From: an uncultured Collinsella sp. | GTDB taxonomy: Bacteria; Actinomycetota; Coriobacteriia; Coriobacteriales; Coriobacteriaceae | DNA length: 29,327 nt | Reading direction: 5' to 3' | NCBI GenBank assembly: GCA_900549185.1 | Contig: URNM01000008.1 | Coordinates: 1-29,327 of the forward strand | Shown: positions 7,671 through 16,230 of the stretch, one piece after another | Numbering within the stretch: position 1 is the stretch's first letter | How the letters are laid out: the number at the start of each line of letters is the position of its first letter | Translations under genes and position numbers: made by a program | The notes under the pieces: generated by a model | The model's input: only the letters and a program-made list of their open reading frames with translations | Databases searched by the model: none | What the model was told of the DNA's origin: nothing

Positions 7671-8927
7671 ATGGCCATCGAAAAGGGCCGCAAGCCCAAC
7701 ACCTGGCTCATCACCTTTAACCTTCCGGAAAAAGATGCCAGTGGAAAATATAAGCGTGCACCCAAGCGAACCATACACGGGCTCAAATCGGATGCCAAAA
7801 GGGAACTTGCCCGTTACCGGGTCGAATACGAAAGCGGACAGGCAGCTGGGTCGAAAAATACAGTCGCAAGCTATTCGGGCAAGTTCCACGCCCAACATAA
7901 GTTAAACTCACCCCTCGCCTACGACCGGGAGGCCTTGGAAATCAAAAAGATCGAAAGGCTATTCCGTGGCGTAGCGCTCACGTCCCTGACTCCTTCGAGG
8001 ATCCGCAATGCATATTCGTCAGAACGTGCAAGGCGTGCAGTATGGACGGAAGGGTGCGGAGACGAAAGACCACTTTCAGAAAACGGCCTCTACAAGGTCC
8101 ATGTCAAACTAAGACAGGTGCTTAAGCAGGCATACCGAGATGGGGAAATCCCCAGCAATCCCGCCGATATGGTCGATTTTCCAAAACCACCTCAGGAGAA
8201 CAAAAGAAATAGCCTCACCCTCTCTGAGGCCCGAAGGTTCAGAAAGGCCGTCCTGCGCAAAATTGAGACAGAGGGGGACGCAAAATACGTCGGGATCCTT
8301 ATCATCCTCGGAACGGGTTGCCGTCGCGGAGAGATGCTGGGGCTTAGCTGGGGTGATATTGATTTCGCCAGCAATACCATCACGTTTTATAACCAGTACG
8401 CCAAGGACAAAGTCCTTCGTAATCCCAAAATGGGCTCGGCGGGCCGGCGTGTCTGCATGGACGATGCCCTGGCACGAATTCTTGCTGTCTGGAAAAACAG
8501 CCAACGCCTCAACCTGGAGCATATCAACGGCCTTCGCCTGAAGCATTCCATGGAGCCTTTGGCTCTGGACAGCCTCATGCCGGTCGTTAACGGAAAATAC
8601 GGGCAGAGGATTGACCCCGACGGTTTTGACAAGTTCTTCCGCAACTTCTGCGTCGACAACGGATGGGGCGAATATACGAAGGACGTCGTCACCAAAACCT
8701 ATGGTGGGAGAACCTTCACGCGAGGAAAGGGCTATCAGGGCCTGACGGTCCATGAGCTTCGGCACACCGTCGCTAGCCTTCTCGTTGCCGAGGGCCTGGA
8801 CGTCAAGACCGTTCAGACCCAGCTTGGCCACAAGTCTGCCTCGACCACGCTCAACATCTACGCCCATGCCTTCGAGGAGCGTTCCCGCGAGGCCGGGAAC
8901 ACCATCGGCCGCCTGCTGAACGGGTAA
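7671..8927 (+). CDS. int: tyrosine site-specific integrase
   Basis: This 418-residue recombinase of the lambda-integrase family would insert and excise the element at tRNA-fMet. The N-terminal part (about 1-75) is the arm-binding domain, 80-170 the SAM-like core-binding domain and 180-415 the catalytic domain. Catalytic residues visible are R218 (TGCRRGE), H361 and R364 (HELRH), H387 (LGHKS) and the nucleophile Y397 (NIYAH). Length is normal and the set is complete, so it should be active. AGGAG seven bases upstream supports the ATG. It is adjacent to attL, as usual for such elements, and the 54-bp palindrome lies in its leader. It is convergent with the 490-residue gene, seven bases apart. 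Confidence 0.95.
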   Translation: MAIEKGRKPNTWLITFNLPEKDASGKYKRAPKRTIHGLKSDAKRELARYRVEYESGQAAGSKNTVASYSGKFHAQHKLNSPLAYDREALEIKKIERLFRGVALTSLTPSRIRNAYSSERARRAVWTEGCGDERPLSENGLYKVHVKLRQVLKQAYRDGEIPSNPADMVDFPKPPQENKRNSLTLSEARRFRKAVLRKIETEGDAKYVGILIILGTGCRRGEMLGLSWGDIDFASNTITFYNQYAKDKVLRNPKMGSAGRRVCMDDALARILAVWKNSQRLNLEHINGLRLKHSMEPLALDSLMPVVNGKYGQRIDPDGFDKFFRNFCVDNGWGEYTKDVVTKTYGGRTFTRGKGYQGLTVHELRHTVASLLVAEGLDVKTVQTQLGHKSASTTLNIYAHAFEERSREAGNTIGRLLNG

Positions 8928-8934
8928 GCATGCA

Positions 8935-10407
8935 TTAGCATACGAGATATCCGTCGCCCTTGGTCGCTTTTAGGTTATTACTCCGCTTGCTTTCTGCGAG
9001 ATATGCAAGCGCACGATCGATCTCCGATATTTCAAACATACCCTCGAGGGGCTGTTTGTAAATTAAATCGCGCGCCCGAACGATATCGCCAACGTTGCGG
9101 TTGGTCTTAACCGCCTCAGCCACCAGAGAGCGAGCCTTCCGCTTCCTGTTCTTGTCGTCCTCGTCTTTACGTGCCTTGCACTCCTTCACGGGATCGAGCT
9201 TGCAGTACTTCATATTGCTAGGCTCCGGAATGAAGGCACGCCCGCAATAAGGACAGATGCGGATTGTTCCATGGGAAAGGTGGGAAGCAAACCCCGCCCA
9301 CAACCTTTCCAGAGTAGAGTTATAGGTCACGGCAGCACACTTGTCGACCAACCTCGTCATCACGGCATGAGCGCCATGACATCCGATAGTGCTATCGAGA
9401 ATCCCGCGAAGCAGCGCCGTTGCGATCTCGGCCAGCCTTTCGTCTTCCATCATGAAACGCGGCGTGATATCCGTGAACGGCGCAGCTTCGAACCTCGGGT
9501 CAATATAATCAGCTACCATCTGGGTTTTAAGCCTGGTGATGCCGTCCCCTGTTTTCAACTCGCAGGTAATATACGAGCCTGCCCCATTAAGCCCGATCAG
9601 ACGCGAAACGCCATCGGTTTGGTCGATGACGGCACTCCCGTGAACGGCAACTTGCGCCCCCATATCTGTGGTAGCGATATGGCCAGACTCGAGCCAGAAG
9701 GATTCCTGCGAGGCGCGTTCCAGGAGTTCGGCATATGCAGGGGTGAGCCCGTCATCGATTAAATGGGAGCACGTCCACGCCGAAAACCGGCTTCCGTCGG
9801 CTTTGGATGCAATCGCCTCGGAGAAATGAAGATCGTCAAGAAGAGGCGCCGCGTCGCGCCCATCCTTGAGAAACGCGACAAGCCTGCTCGCGAACAGAGC
9901 AAAGCCGGCAGCGGCAACCCATTCCGCGATGGGCTCCCTGACCACATCCCCATCGATATAACCGACTTGATCGCCATATAGCCCAAAGAGCGGCCCTATG
10001 CGCTTCGCGAGCCGTAGCAGGCTTTCGTCATCGCGCAGGCAGTACTGCCCGTCTTTATGGCGAATCATTCGCATGCCGACGTCTAGCCCCGCCAAGAGAT
10101 ACGGCGGCCAATCGGCACTCTCGGGATATCTCTCTTTATGCTTGTTGTCGACTAGGTCCGCGAGAGCGACGAAACAATCCGCATCGCTGACTGTGAGCCT
10201 TCCCCTTTCAGCAATCTTATGCTGAGACATCCCCGTCGACTTATCCCAATCGTCCGCATCTTTAAGCGGTCTCGCCCCTTTCGCCCATATCGGCGCGTCC
10301 AAATCGGTCGAACGGAAGTCGAACACAAGGCACCCGTCAGCGAGACTTCCTTCGATGTGGGCATCAAAGTCACCCTTAAATTGTCCAGTCGTCCCATCTA
10401 GCTGCAT
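8935..10407 (-). CDS. unknown 490-residue protein with C-terminal zinc-finger-like cysteines
   Basis: I do not recognise this protein. It is soluble, with no signal or membrane segment. Near the C-terminus it has C385-x2-C388 (CPYCGRAF), C402 and C410, followed by a highly charged Lys/Arg/Asp/Glu stretch (411-427). This arrangement resembles the CGNR-type zinc fingers at the end of ABATE-like proteins, and suggests nucleic-acid binding. The rest is mixed alpha/beta without a clear catalytic motif. The ATG at 10407 has no good ribosome site; the frame is open only to a stop at 10438, so either initiation is leaderless or a non-standard start is used. It is transcribed away from the replication and mobilization genes and convergent with int. 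A role in element control or defence is possible but not shown. Confidence 0.6.
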   Translation of the reverse strand: MQLDGTTGQFKGDFDAHIEGSLADGCLVFDFRSTDLDAPIWAKGARPLKDADDWDKSTGMSQHKIAERGRLTVSDADCFVALADLVDNKHKERYPESADWPPYLLAGLDVGMRMIRHKDGQYCLRDDESLLRLAKRIGPLFGLYGDQVGYIDGDVVREPIAEWVAAAGFALFASRLVAFLKDGRDAAPLLDDLHFSEAIASKADGSRFSAWTCSHLIDDGLTPAYAELLERASQESFWLESGHIATTDMGAQVAVHGSAVIDQTDGVSRLIGLNGAGSYITCELKTGDGITRLKTQMVADYIDPRFEAAPFTDITPRFMMEDERLAEIATALLRGILDSTIGCHGAHAVMTRLVDKCAAVTYNSTLERLWAGFASHLSHGTIRICPYCGRAFIPEPSNMKYCKLDPVKECKARKDEDDKNRKRKARSLVAEAVKTNRNVGDIVRARDLIYKQPLEGMFEISEIDRALAYLAESKRSNNLKATKGDGYLVC

Positions 10408-10524
10408 AAAGATAATCCAATCACGTTGTCCGCGGAGTTACCCCCTCTTTTCGCTGAAGCAATCACGAGAAACTACAGTCAGCTCGAGCACACCACTTAT
10501 ACCCACGAAGAGAAGGGAACTGCC

Positions 10525-10734
10525 ATGATCAATCAAGTCGCCCATCGTGACGGCCCGCTTTATTGGTCGACCGATCGCGTCATGGCGGAGCTGGGCGTCA
10601 GCCGCCCTACAGCTTACAAGCTGATGCACGCCTCCGGCGCGTGCATCAAGGCCATGCGCCATATCCGCGTGTACGCGCCCAGCTTCATCACTTACATCAA
10701 CTCGATTAACGACAAGGAGAGCCGCGATGCCTAG
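10525..10734 (+). CDS. small HTH protein, excisionase/AlpA-like
   Basis: This 69-residue protein has a winged-helix/MerR-type helix-turn-helix centred on DRVMAELGVSRPTAYKLM (about 17-34), as in excisionases and AlpA-like regulators. I choose the ATG at 10525, which has AAGGGA six bases upstream, rather than an in-frame ATG at 10426 without one. It overlaps the following helicase gene by 8 bases, so they are co-translated. It would bind element DNA, as a directionality factor or as the regulator of the replication/mobilization operon. Which one cannot be told from sequence. Confidence 0.7.
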   Translation: MINQVAHRDGPLYWSTDRVMAELGVSRPTAYKLMHASGACIKAMRHIRVYAPSFITYINSINDKESRDA

Positions 10735-11593
10735 CCCTAACCATTCCCCTGCCGTGCCCCCGGCCTTCCGCGGCGGCATCCGTCCCCTGCTCGACCGCCT
10801 CGATGCCGTCTTCACTGGTACCGACGGTCGTGTTACCTTCGAGCCCGCTCCGCTCAGCGCCGAGCTCAACGGGCTCGGCGAGGAGCTCGTGCTCCTCACC
10901 GGCGTCGCCGGCGGCGGCAAGACGGACCTGATTTTGAACATGGGCCTCTCCATGGCGCGTCACCGTCGCGTGGTGATCGCCAGCTACGAGATCGCCCGCG
11001 CGGCCTGCGTCCGTCGCATCCTTCCAGCCGCGTCATGTCTCATCCCCGGTGGCACACCGCTCACCGAGGCCGACTTCGGCGACGAGGGCAAGCGTGAGGT
11101 CGTCGATGACACTGTCGCGGCCGTCCGCGCCATCTCAGACAACCTCATCATCGTCGACGACCTCACGATGGACGACGTGCGCGGCCACAGCATCGAGGGC
11201 CTCACCGAGGCGGTGCACGCCATCGCCATCCGCGATGGCATCCCGCCGGCGGTGATTGTCGACTACGCCCAGCTCGTCACCGTGTCCACACCGGCGTTCT
11301 CGACGACGGATATCCTCGACCGCGTGTCCTTCGGCCTCGCACAGATGGCTCATCACGAGCGCACCCCCGTCATCGCCGTCGCCATCACCGGCAAGGACGG
11401 CAGCTTCCGCGGCACCGCCAAGCTCGAGTTCGATGCAGACGTCATCCTCTCGATCAAGACCGACCGTGAGGATGCCGAGAACGGCAGCCGCGATCTCCAT
11501 GTCGATATCAAAAAGAACCGCAACGGCGCTGCCGGCGGCCGTGTCGACCTGACGTACTGGCCTGCGTACCACCATTTCGCCGCCACCGAATAG
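10727..11593 (+). CDS. DnaB-like RecA-fold replicative helicase/ATPase
   Basis: This 288-residue ATPase corresponds to the C-terminal RecA-like domain of DnaB, in the RepA/DnaB-like group used by plasmids and integrative elements. The Walker A is GVAGGGKT (59-66), Walker B is VIVDYAQLV (177-185, as in DnaB VIVDYLQLM), FRGTAKLEFDADVIL (228-242) matches the DnaB sensor region, and KKNRNGAAGG (262-271) matches the arginine-finger motif KxRNG. The DnaB N-terminal domain is absent. It probably unwinds element DNA after excision or transfer. No primase or iteron-binding initiator is nearby, so host functions would be needed. It overlaps the HTH gene and leads the block that ends with the coupling protein. 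Confidence 0.8.
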   Translation: MPSPNHSPAVPPAFRGGIRPLLDRLDAVFTGTDGRVTFEPAPLSAELNGLGEELVLLTGVAGGGKTDLILNMGLSMARHRRVVIASYEIARAACVRRILPAASCLIPGGTPLTEADFGDEGKREVVDDTVAAVRAISDNLIIVDDLTMDDVRGHSIEGLTEAVHAIAIRDGIPPAVIVDYAQLVTVSTPAFSTTDILDRVSFGLAQMAHHERTPVIAVAITGKDGSFRGTAKLEFDADVILSIKTDREDAENGSRDLHVDIKKNRNGAAGGRVDLTYWPAYHHFAATE

Positions 11594-11599
11594 CAATCT

Positions 11600-11621
11600 G
11601 CGGGGCGCAAATGCGCCCCGC
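11600..11621. repeat. intercistronic hairpin
   Basis: GCGGGGCGCA and TGCGCCCCGC form a perfect 10-bp stem closed on two bases, 6 bases after the helicase stop. No T-run follows, so it is more likely an mRNA-stabilising or attenuating hairpin than a terminator. Confidence 0.6.
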
Positions 11622-11641
11622 TCAACCCCAAGGAGTATCAA

Positions 11642-12136
11642 ATGAGCACCATCAAGAACAGCAACAAGAACAGCAACAAGATCGTCCAGAAGGGCTACGG
11701 CCTTCCTCTTGTTTTCGATATCGCTAACCGCCGTTACACCTACCGTGCCGACGACGACCCCCGTTTCCTCAACCTCGACTCTATCGCGACCGCGAAGAGC
11801 GCTTGGGTTCTGCGCTTCAAGAACAAAATCGACGGGCTTCCGCAAGCCTATATCGTCCTCAGCCAGACCGAACGCCCGCTTGACCCCATCGAGTATCTCG
11901 CTGACATTGACGAACTCTACGGCATCCCCGACGATGAACTCATCAAGGTCGCGGCACGCTCCTATATCGTCGACGGCTACGGTGAGGCGCACGACACCTT
12001 CTGCGATCGTTATATGTGTCGTCTTGAAGATATGGGGCAGGACCTCGGGGTCTTCGCCGCAATCCCGGCCCGCTTCCTCAAAATCATCCCCAACAACACC
12101 TTTACCTACCAGACTATCGAAAACATTGACGACTAA
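11642..12136 (+). CDS. hypothetical protein of mobilizable element
   Basis: I do not recognise this 164-residue protein. It starts with a Ser/Asn/Lys-rich tail (NSNKNSNK) and continues as an acidic alpha/beta protein with no cysteine motif, membrane segment or nucleotide site. AAGGAG six bases upstream fixes the ATG. It lies between the helicase and the ribbon-helix-helix gene in the same orientation, set off on both sides by hairpins. That position suggests it is expressed separately at a higher level. Base composition is less GC-rich than the mob genes that follow. Function unknown. Confidence 0.75.
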   Translation: MSTIKNSNKNSNKIVQKGYGLPLVFDIANRRYTYRADDDPRFLNLDSIATAKSAWVLRFKNKIDGLPQAYIVLSQTERPLDPIEYLADIDELYGIPDDELIKVAARSYIVDGYGEAHDTFCDRYMCRLEDMGQDLGVFAAIPARFLKIIPNNTFTYQTIENIDD

Positions 12137-12146
12137 TCCGTCGCGC

Positions 12147-12179
12147 GCCGCCGCCCACACAGGCGGCGGCCTTTTCTTT
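12147..12179 (+). terminator. intrinsic terminator after the hypothetical gene
   Basis: GCCGCCGCC (12147-12155) pairs with GGCGGCGGC (12162-12170) over a CACACA loop, followed by CTTTTCTTT. It stands just before the ribosome site of the mobilization genes and may act as a partial terminator separating them from upstream transcription. Confidence 0.8.
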
Positions 12180-12194
12180 AACGGAGAAGGAAAA

Positions 12195-12653
12195 ATGACA
12201 ACGAGAAATGTCAGCGTAAAAATCGACCACAAGCTCTACGCCGCCCTCAAGACGCGGGCGGAGCTCGACAACTCCAACGTCAGCGACGAGATCCGCTCGC
12301 TCCTGCGCTCGGCGCTCGCCGCGGAGGGGCTCGACCTCTACGGCAACGAGGTCGCGGGCTTCATACGCGGCGTCGTCGACGCGCGCATGGACGTCGCCGC
12401 GCTCGACATCGAGCGCAGGCTCGACGCCGCCGAGGACCGCATCGCCGCGGTCCTCTCGCGCCCCATGACCGCCGCCATCATGGCCGGCCTCATGTCGGCC
12501 GACGTCCTCAAGGCCTCCTACGCCTCGCTCGACGACGTCCCCGTCGCGGACATCTGGAAGAACTACCTCGCGCAGGCCGGCGAGCTCAGCCGCGCCGGAC
12601 TCGGCCGCATCGACGAGGTGAAGCTCCACGCGCGCGAGCGCGCCGATGGCTAG
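12195..12653 (+). CDS. ribbon-helix-helix mobilization accessory protein (MobC-like)
   Basis: This 152-residue protein opens with MTTRNVSVKIDHKLY and a helix pair (about residues 1-45) matching the ribbon-helix-helix fold of relaxosome accessory proteins and antitoxins. The rest is helical and Ala-rich. It overlaps the relaxase gene by 8 bases. This arrangement is standard for a MobC-type protein that binds oriT and helps the relaxase. AGAAGG upstream of the ATG at 12195 supports the start. The role is inferred from fold and position; an antitoxin role is unlikely because the partner is a relaxase. Confidence 0.7.
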   Translation: MTTRNVSVKIDHKLYAALKTRAELDNSNVSDEIRSLLRSALAAEGLDLYGNEVAGFIRGVVDARMDVAALDIERRLDAAEDRIAAVLSRPMTAAIMAGLMSADVLKASYASLDDVPVADIWKNYLAQAGELSRAGLGRIDEVKLHARERADG

Positions 12654-14001
12654 CCCGCCCGTCATCGTCAACCACTCCGTCGTCCGCGCGGGGACGCCTG
12701 CGAGGGCGACCGCCGCGGGCCTGGCGGCATACGCCGGCACCCGCCGCGGCGTCGTCATCGAGGTCAGCGAGGCCGATGGCAGGAGGCTCGGCGTGGACGG
12801 CCTGGCCGCCTACGCCGCGAACAGGACCGGCTCGACGGGCGGCCTCTGGGGCGCGGACGGCCCGGTCCCCGTCGCCGAGGCGAGGCGCGCCATCGCCCAA
12901 AACGGCGGCGCGGTGCTCACCACCGTCGTCACGGTCCCGAACGAAATCGCCCCAGGCGCCGGCCTCGACCGCCTGGACGCCTGGCAGGCGCTGGTGCGCT
13001 CCGAGTGGCCGAGGCTCTTCTCCGAGATGACCGGCGTGCCCGAGAGCCGCGTGGAGTTCTACGCGGCGATGCACGTCAACGGCACGAGCCACCACGTCCA
13101 CATCCTCACGATCGACCGCGAGGGCGACTGGGACTCCCTGCTGCCCAGGGGGAAGATGGAGGCGGCGCGGCTCGAGATCTCCTCGAAGGCAATGGCGCCG
13201 CTGCTGCGGGAGGCCTACATCGAGCGCGACCTCGCGAGGGCGGCCGCGCTGGACGCCGTCGCCCGCATCGACCGGAACCGTCTCGATATCGAGCTGCCGC
13301 CGGACGGAAGGATCGAGGCCGCCCACCTCAGGCGTTTCCACCCGGAGGCCTCCGCCGCGCTGAGGGAGGCCCTCGACCGGGCGGCATCCGGCTCCCCCGA
13401 GCTCGCCGGCGCGCTGGACCGCCACAGGAAAGCCGTCGAGAGGTGCGCCGACCTCAAGTGCCTGACCGGGGAGGCGCGGGACGCCTACGCCCGCAAGGCG
13501 GCCGCCGACCTCGGCCTCCGGTGCGAGAACGCGGCGCTGCGGGTCATGGTCCCGGACAGGGCGCCGGCGCGCGAGCAGACGCCGGCGCGGCGTGCCGCCC
13601 CGGCAGCCGGCCCGGCGGTGGAGAGGCGGCGGGAGGCCGGGCTCGCCACCGAGGCCCGCTCCTGCATCCCGAAGGCGCGCCTCGAGAGGATCGCCCGAAA
13701 GGTCGCGCACGGCCGGGATATCGAGCCGACCGACCTCAGGGGGTGCCCCACGGCGGACCGGGCCTTCAGGCATGCGCCGTCGCCCGGCCCGGCCCTCGGG
13801 CGCGCCGCCGCGGTGGCGACCTTGGTCGCCAGGGAGGCCGCCCGGGACGCCGGCGGGCGCGACATGGGGGACGAGGCCGGCGAGAGGGCGCTGCGGCTCA
13901 TCGCCGCGACCCTGAGAATCCTCACCTCCGGCGGCACCAGGCAAACGAACGTCCCCGCAGTGAAGATAGCGAACAGGATAGAGAGGACGATCACGAGATG
14001 A
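12646..14001 (+). CDS. MobP-type relaxase
   Basis: This 451-residue protein would nick element DNA at oriT and stay bound to the strand during transfer. The three-histidine metal site of the relaxase family is visible as MHVNGTSHHVHILT (142-155; H143, H150, H152). Candidate nucleophile tyrosines are Y29 (AAYAGTRRG) and Y56 (AAYAANRTG). The segment from 56 through GLWGADGP fits MobP2/MobP3-like relaxases of Gram-positive elements. Past residue 200 it is Arg/Ala-rich, probably DNA-binding. Length is normal for small mobilizable elements. It overlaps both neighbours (8 bases with the accessory gene, 4 bases ATGA with the coupling gene), so the three are one translation unit. GC is very high. Confidence 0.85.
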   Translation: MASPPVIVNHSVVRAGTPARATAAGLAAYAGTRRGVVIEVSEADGRRLGVDGLAAYAANRTGSTGGLWGADGPVPVAEARRAIAQNGGAVLTTVVTVPNEIAPGAGLDRLDAWQALVRSEWPRLFSEMTGVPESRVEFYAAMHVNGTSHHVHILTIDREGDWDSLLPRGKMEAARLEISSKAMAPLLREAYIERDLARAAALDAVARIDRNRLDIELPPDGRIEAAHLRRFHPEASAALREALDRAASGSPELAGALDRHRKAVERCADLKCLTGEARDAYARKAAADLGLRCENAALRVMVPDRAPAREQTPARRAAPAAGPAVERRREAGLATEARSCIPKARLERIARKVAHGRDIEPTDLRGCPTADRAFRHAPSPGPALGRAAAVATLVAREAARDAGGRDMGDEAGERALRLIAATLRILTSGGTRQTNVPAVKIANRIERTITR

Positions 14002-15956
14002 AACCGAAATCCTTCAACCGCGACATGAAAAGGGAGCTCGCCGGCACGCTCGTGGGCCACGGCATCGCCGCCGGCGTCGCCTGCGTCGCGACCGTCAGCG
14101 CCTGGGCCTACGCCAGATGGTGGACCGTATCCCTCATCTCGGGCCTCTCCGTCCTGCTGCGGCTGCCCACGGCCGACCCGGGGCCCGAGCCCGCCCAAGT
14201 CTTCCGCAGCCCTCTCGAAGCGGCCGGCGACGCGGCGGCGTCGGGCGAGATGGGAGAGATGCTCGCGGCCCTCGCCCTCGTCGCGACGGCCGTCCTCATC
14301 CTCGGCCTCGTTTCTTGGGCCCGCTCATGGGCGAGTCTCCACGACGGGACGTTCGCCGGCGACCGCGCGCCCACGCGCACGCACGGGGACGCCTGGCTCG
14401 AGTCGAGGCCGTCCAGGGTCGCGAGGCGCTGCCCTCCCTGGGACGGGAAGGCCGCCGCGGAGGGGCTCGTGGCGGCCGGCTGCATCGGCGGCGGGATCGC
14501 GATGGTCCCCGCCGTCCACTGCCTCATAAGGGCGGGCAGCGGCGCAGGCAAGACGAGAAGGTCTCTTGCCGTCAGCGTGGCCGCCGCGATCGACCGCAAC
14601 GCCCACGGGATCCCGACCTCCGTCATCGTCCACGACCCGAAGTCCGAGATCCGCGCATGGACCGAGCCGCTCGCCCGGAGGGCCGGGATGGGGGTCGTCG
14701 CCGTCCGGCTCGACGAGCCCGTCAAGTCGGCGAGGTTCAACCCCCTCGACCGCGCCATCTCCGCACTCGGGACGGAGGGCGTCGCCGGCGCCGTGGCGGA
14801 GCTCCGCGAGCTGTCGTCCGCCATCGTGCCCGATGCCTTCTCCTCTGGCCAGAGGTTCTTCACGGACGCCAGCCGCAACCTGCTGACCGGCCTCTGCCTG
14901 CTCGCGATAACGGACGAGCGGATCCCCGACGGCGCGCGGAACCTCTCGACCGTGCTCGCGCTCCTGGAGCCCCGCGACGGGAAGAGCGCGGTCAAGTCGC
15001 TGGAGGAGCTCGCCGCGGACCTGCCGGCGGGAAACCCGGCGCGCCAGTTCCTCCTCGTCGCCTCGTCGAACGGCGGTGGAGGCGAGGCCCTCGTCTCCAC
15101 CGCGCGCAACTACCTCATGTCCTTCTGCGACGACGACGTCAGCCGAATGCTCTGGGGCGGCGAGGTCGACCTCGCATCGGTCGGGCGCAAGCCGACCATC
15201 CTCTACATCGCCAGCGCGACGGACCGCGGCGACCGCGGCGCGCTCGTCTCGTGCATCTTCTCCCAGGCGCTGTCGGCGCTGCGCGAGACCGCGCGCCTGT
15301 CGGGCGGCAGGCTGCCGGCCGAGACCCTGCTCGCCATCGACGAGGGGTCCGGGATCCCCAAGATCCCCCGCCTCCTCGGCGACCTCGCCGAGGTCCGCAG
15401 CATCGGCCTGCACGTCGTCTTCGTGCTCCAGAACACACATCTGCTCGAGGCGCGGTGCGGCTACTCCAGGGCGGAGTCGGACGCACTGCTGGCGCTGCTC
15501 GGCACCCAGGTCGTCCTCTCGGTAGAGTCCGTCGGCGAGGCGGAGGAGATCAGCAAGCGACTCGGCGACTACAGCGTGAGGACGACCGGGCAGAGCTCCA
15601 CCAAGGGGACGCAGAGCTCCTCGTCCGGCAAGTCGTTCTCCGTGGCGCGCCGCCCGCTAATCACCCCGTCGGAGCTCATGGCCTGGAGCGCGCGCGAGAA
15701 CGGCGCGCTCGTTATCGACGCGGAGGGACCGATGGCGCTCGCCAGCCGCGACATCACCGAGACGTTCCTGGGGCCGCTGCTGGGCATGACGTCGCCGGAG
15801 GCCGAGGGCGCGCTGCTCGCGCGGGCGCTCGAGGGGGAGGCCCGCAACGACGCCCCGGCACCGGTCTGGCGTATCCCGGAGAAGCCGAAAAAGCCCAAGG
15901 GGTCGCCGTCCGGCGGCAGGAAGCGCAAGGTGTCCGCGGCGCCCGACGGGTTCTGA
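13998..15956 (+). CDS. VirD4/TraG-type coupling protein
   Basis: This 652-residue ATPase would bring the relaxase-DNA complex to a type IV secretion channel. There are hydrophobic segments at about 17-38 and 88-107 for membrane anchoring, a Walker A at 180-186 (GSGAGKT) and a Walker B at about 443-449 (LLAIDEG). The middle and C-terminal parts match the TraG/VirD4 pattern (LVSTARNYL, LFHDPKSE-like HDPKSEIRAW, and a C-terminal basic tail). The start is the ATG of an ATGA overlap with the relaxase; a longer open frame upstream, from 13005, is only the relaxase read in another frame. No other secretion genes are present in the element, so it should connect to a helper system. Confidence 0.88.
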   Translation: MKPKSFNRDMKRELAGTLVGHGIAAGVACVATVSAWAYARWWTVSLISGLSVLLRLPTADPGPEPAQVFRSPLEAAGDAAASGEMGEMLAALALVATAVLILGLVSWARSWASLHDGTFAGDRAPTRTHGDAWLESRPSRVARRCPPWDGKAAAEGLVAAGCIGGGIAMVPAVHCLIRAGSGAGKTRRSLAVSVAAAIDRNAHGIPTSVIVHDPKSEIRAWTEPLARRAGMGVVAVRLDEPVKSARFNPLDRAISALGTEGVAGAVAELRELSSAIVPDAFSSGQRFFTDASRNLLTGLCLLAITDERIPDGARNLSTVLALLEPRDGKSAVKSLEELAADLPAGNPARQFLLVASSNGGGGEALVSTARNYLMSFCDDDVSRMLWGGEVDLASVGRKPTILYIASATDRGDRGALVSCIFSQALSALRETARLSGGRLPAETLLAIDEGSGIPKIPRLLGDLAEVRSIGLHVVFVLQNTHLLEARCGYSRAESDALLALLGTQVVLSVESVGEAEEISKRLGDYSVRTTGQSSTKGTQSSSSGKSFSVARRPLITPSELMAWSARENGALVIDAEGPMALASRDITETFLGPLLGMTSPEAEGALLARALEGEARNDAPAPVWRIPEKPKKPKGSPSGGRKRKVSAAPDGF

Positions 15957-15983
15957 CGCGTCGTACGGCCCTGCCCGCGCAAA

Positions 15984-16029
15984 CGGCCCTCCGTCATACG
16001 GCGCTCGGGGCGCGTATGACGGAGGGCCG
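15984..16029. repeat. 17-bp perfect inverted repeat after the coupling gene
   Basis: CGGCCCTCCGTCATACG (15984-16000) is followed after 12 bases by its exact inverse (16013-16029), 27 bases past the coupling protein stop. There is no T-run downstream. It may end or protect the mob transcript, or be part of oriT. Confidence 0.75.
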
Positions 16030-16179
16030 CCGTCGCCTTTCCGGCTTGACCGGCAACGCTACCAGCGGAAACGAACTCGGCCCGCCGGGTTGCGCCGCAA
16101 AATCCCGGGCGCCCGTAGTGCGCCCTTATCCTGCTCCCACCGTCCAAGGCACTTGGGCGGCGGGAGTTCCGCATCCCCG

Positions 16180-16214
16180 GGAAAAGAAAAGCGCGGCTCA
16201 TCCGGACCGCGCTT
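16180..16214 (-). terminator. intrinsic terminator of the DUF2958 operon
   Basis: On the minus strand AAGCGCGG and CCGCGCTT form an 8-bp stem with a 10-base loop, followed by TTCTTTTC. It lies 16 bases after the stop at 16231. Confidence 0.75.
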
Positions 16215-16230
16215 GCGCTCTCCTTCTATT

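Noticed and set aside
12586..13944. 452-codon minus-strand frame
   Set aside because: Antisense of the relaxase; repetitive Arg/Gly composition and no start signal.
13005..13997. N-terminal extension of the coupling protein
   Set aside because: It runs through the relaxase in another frame; the ATGA overlap gives the true start.
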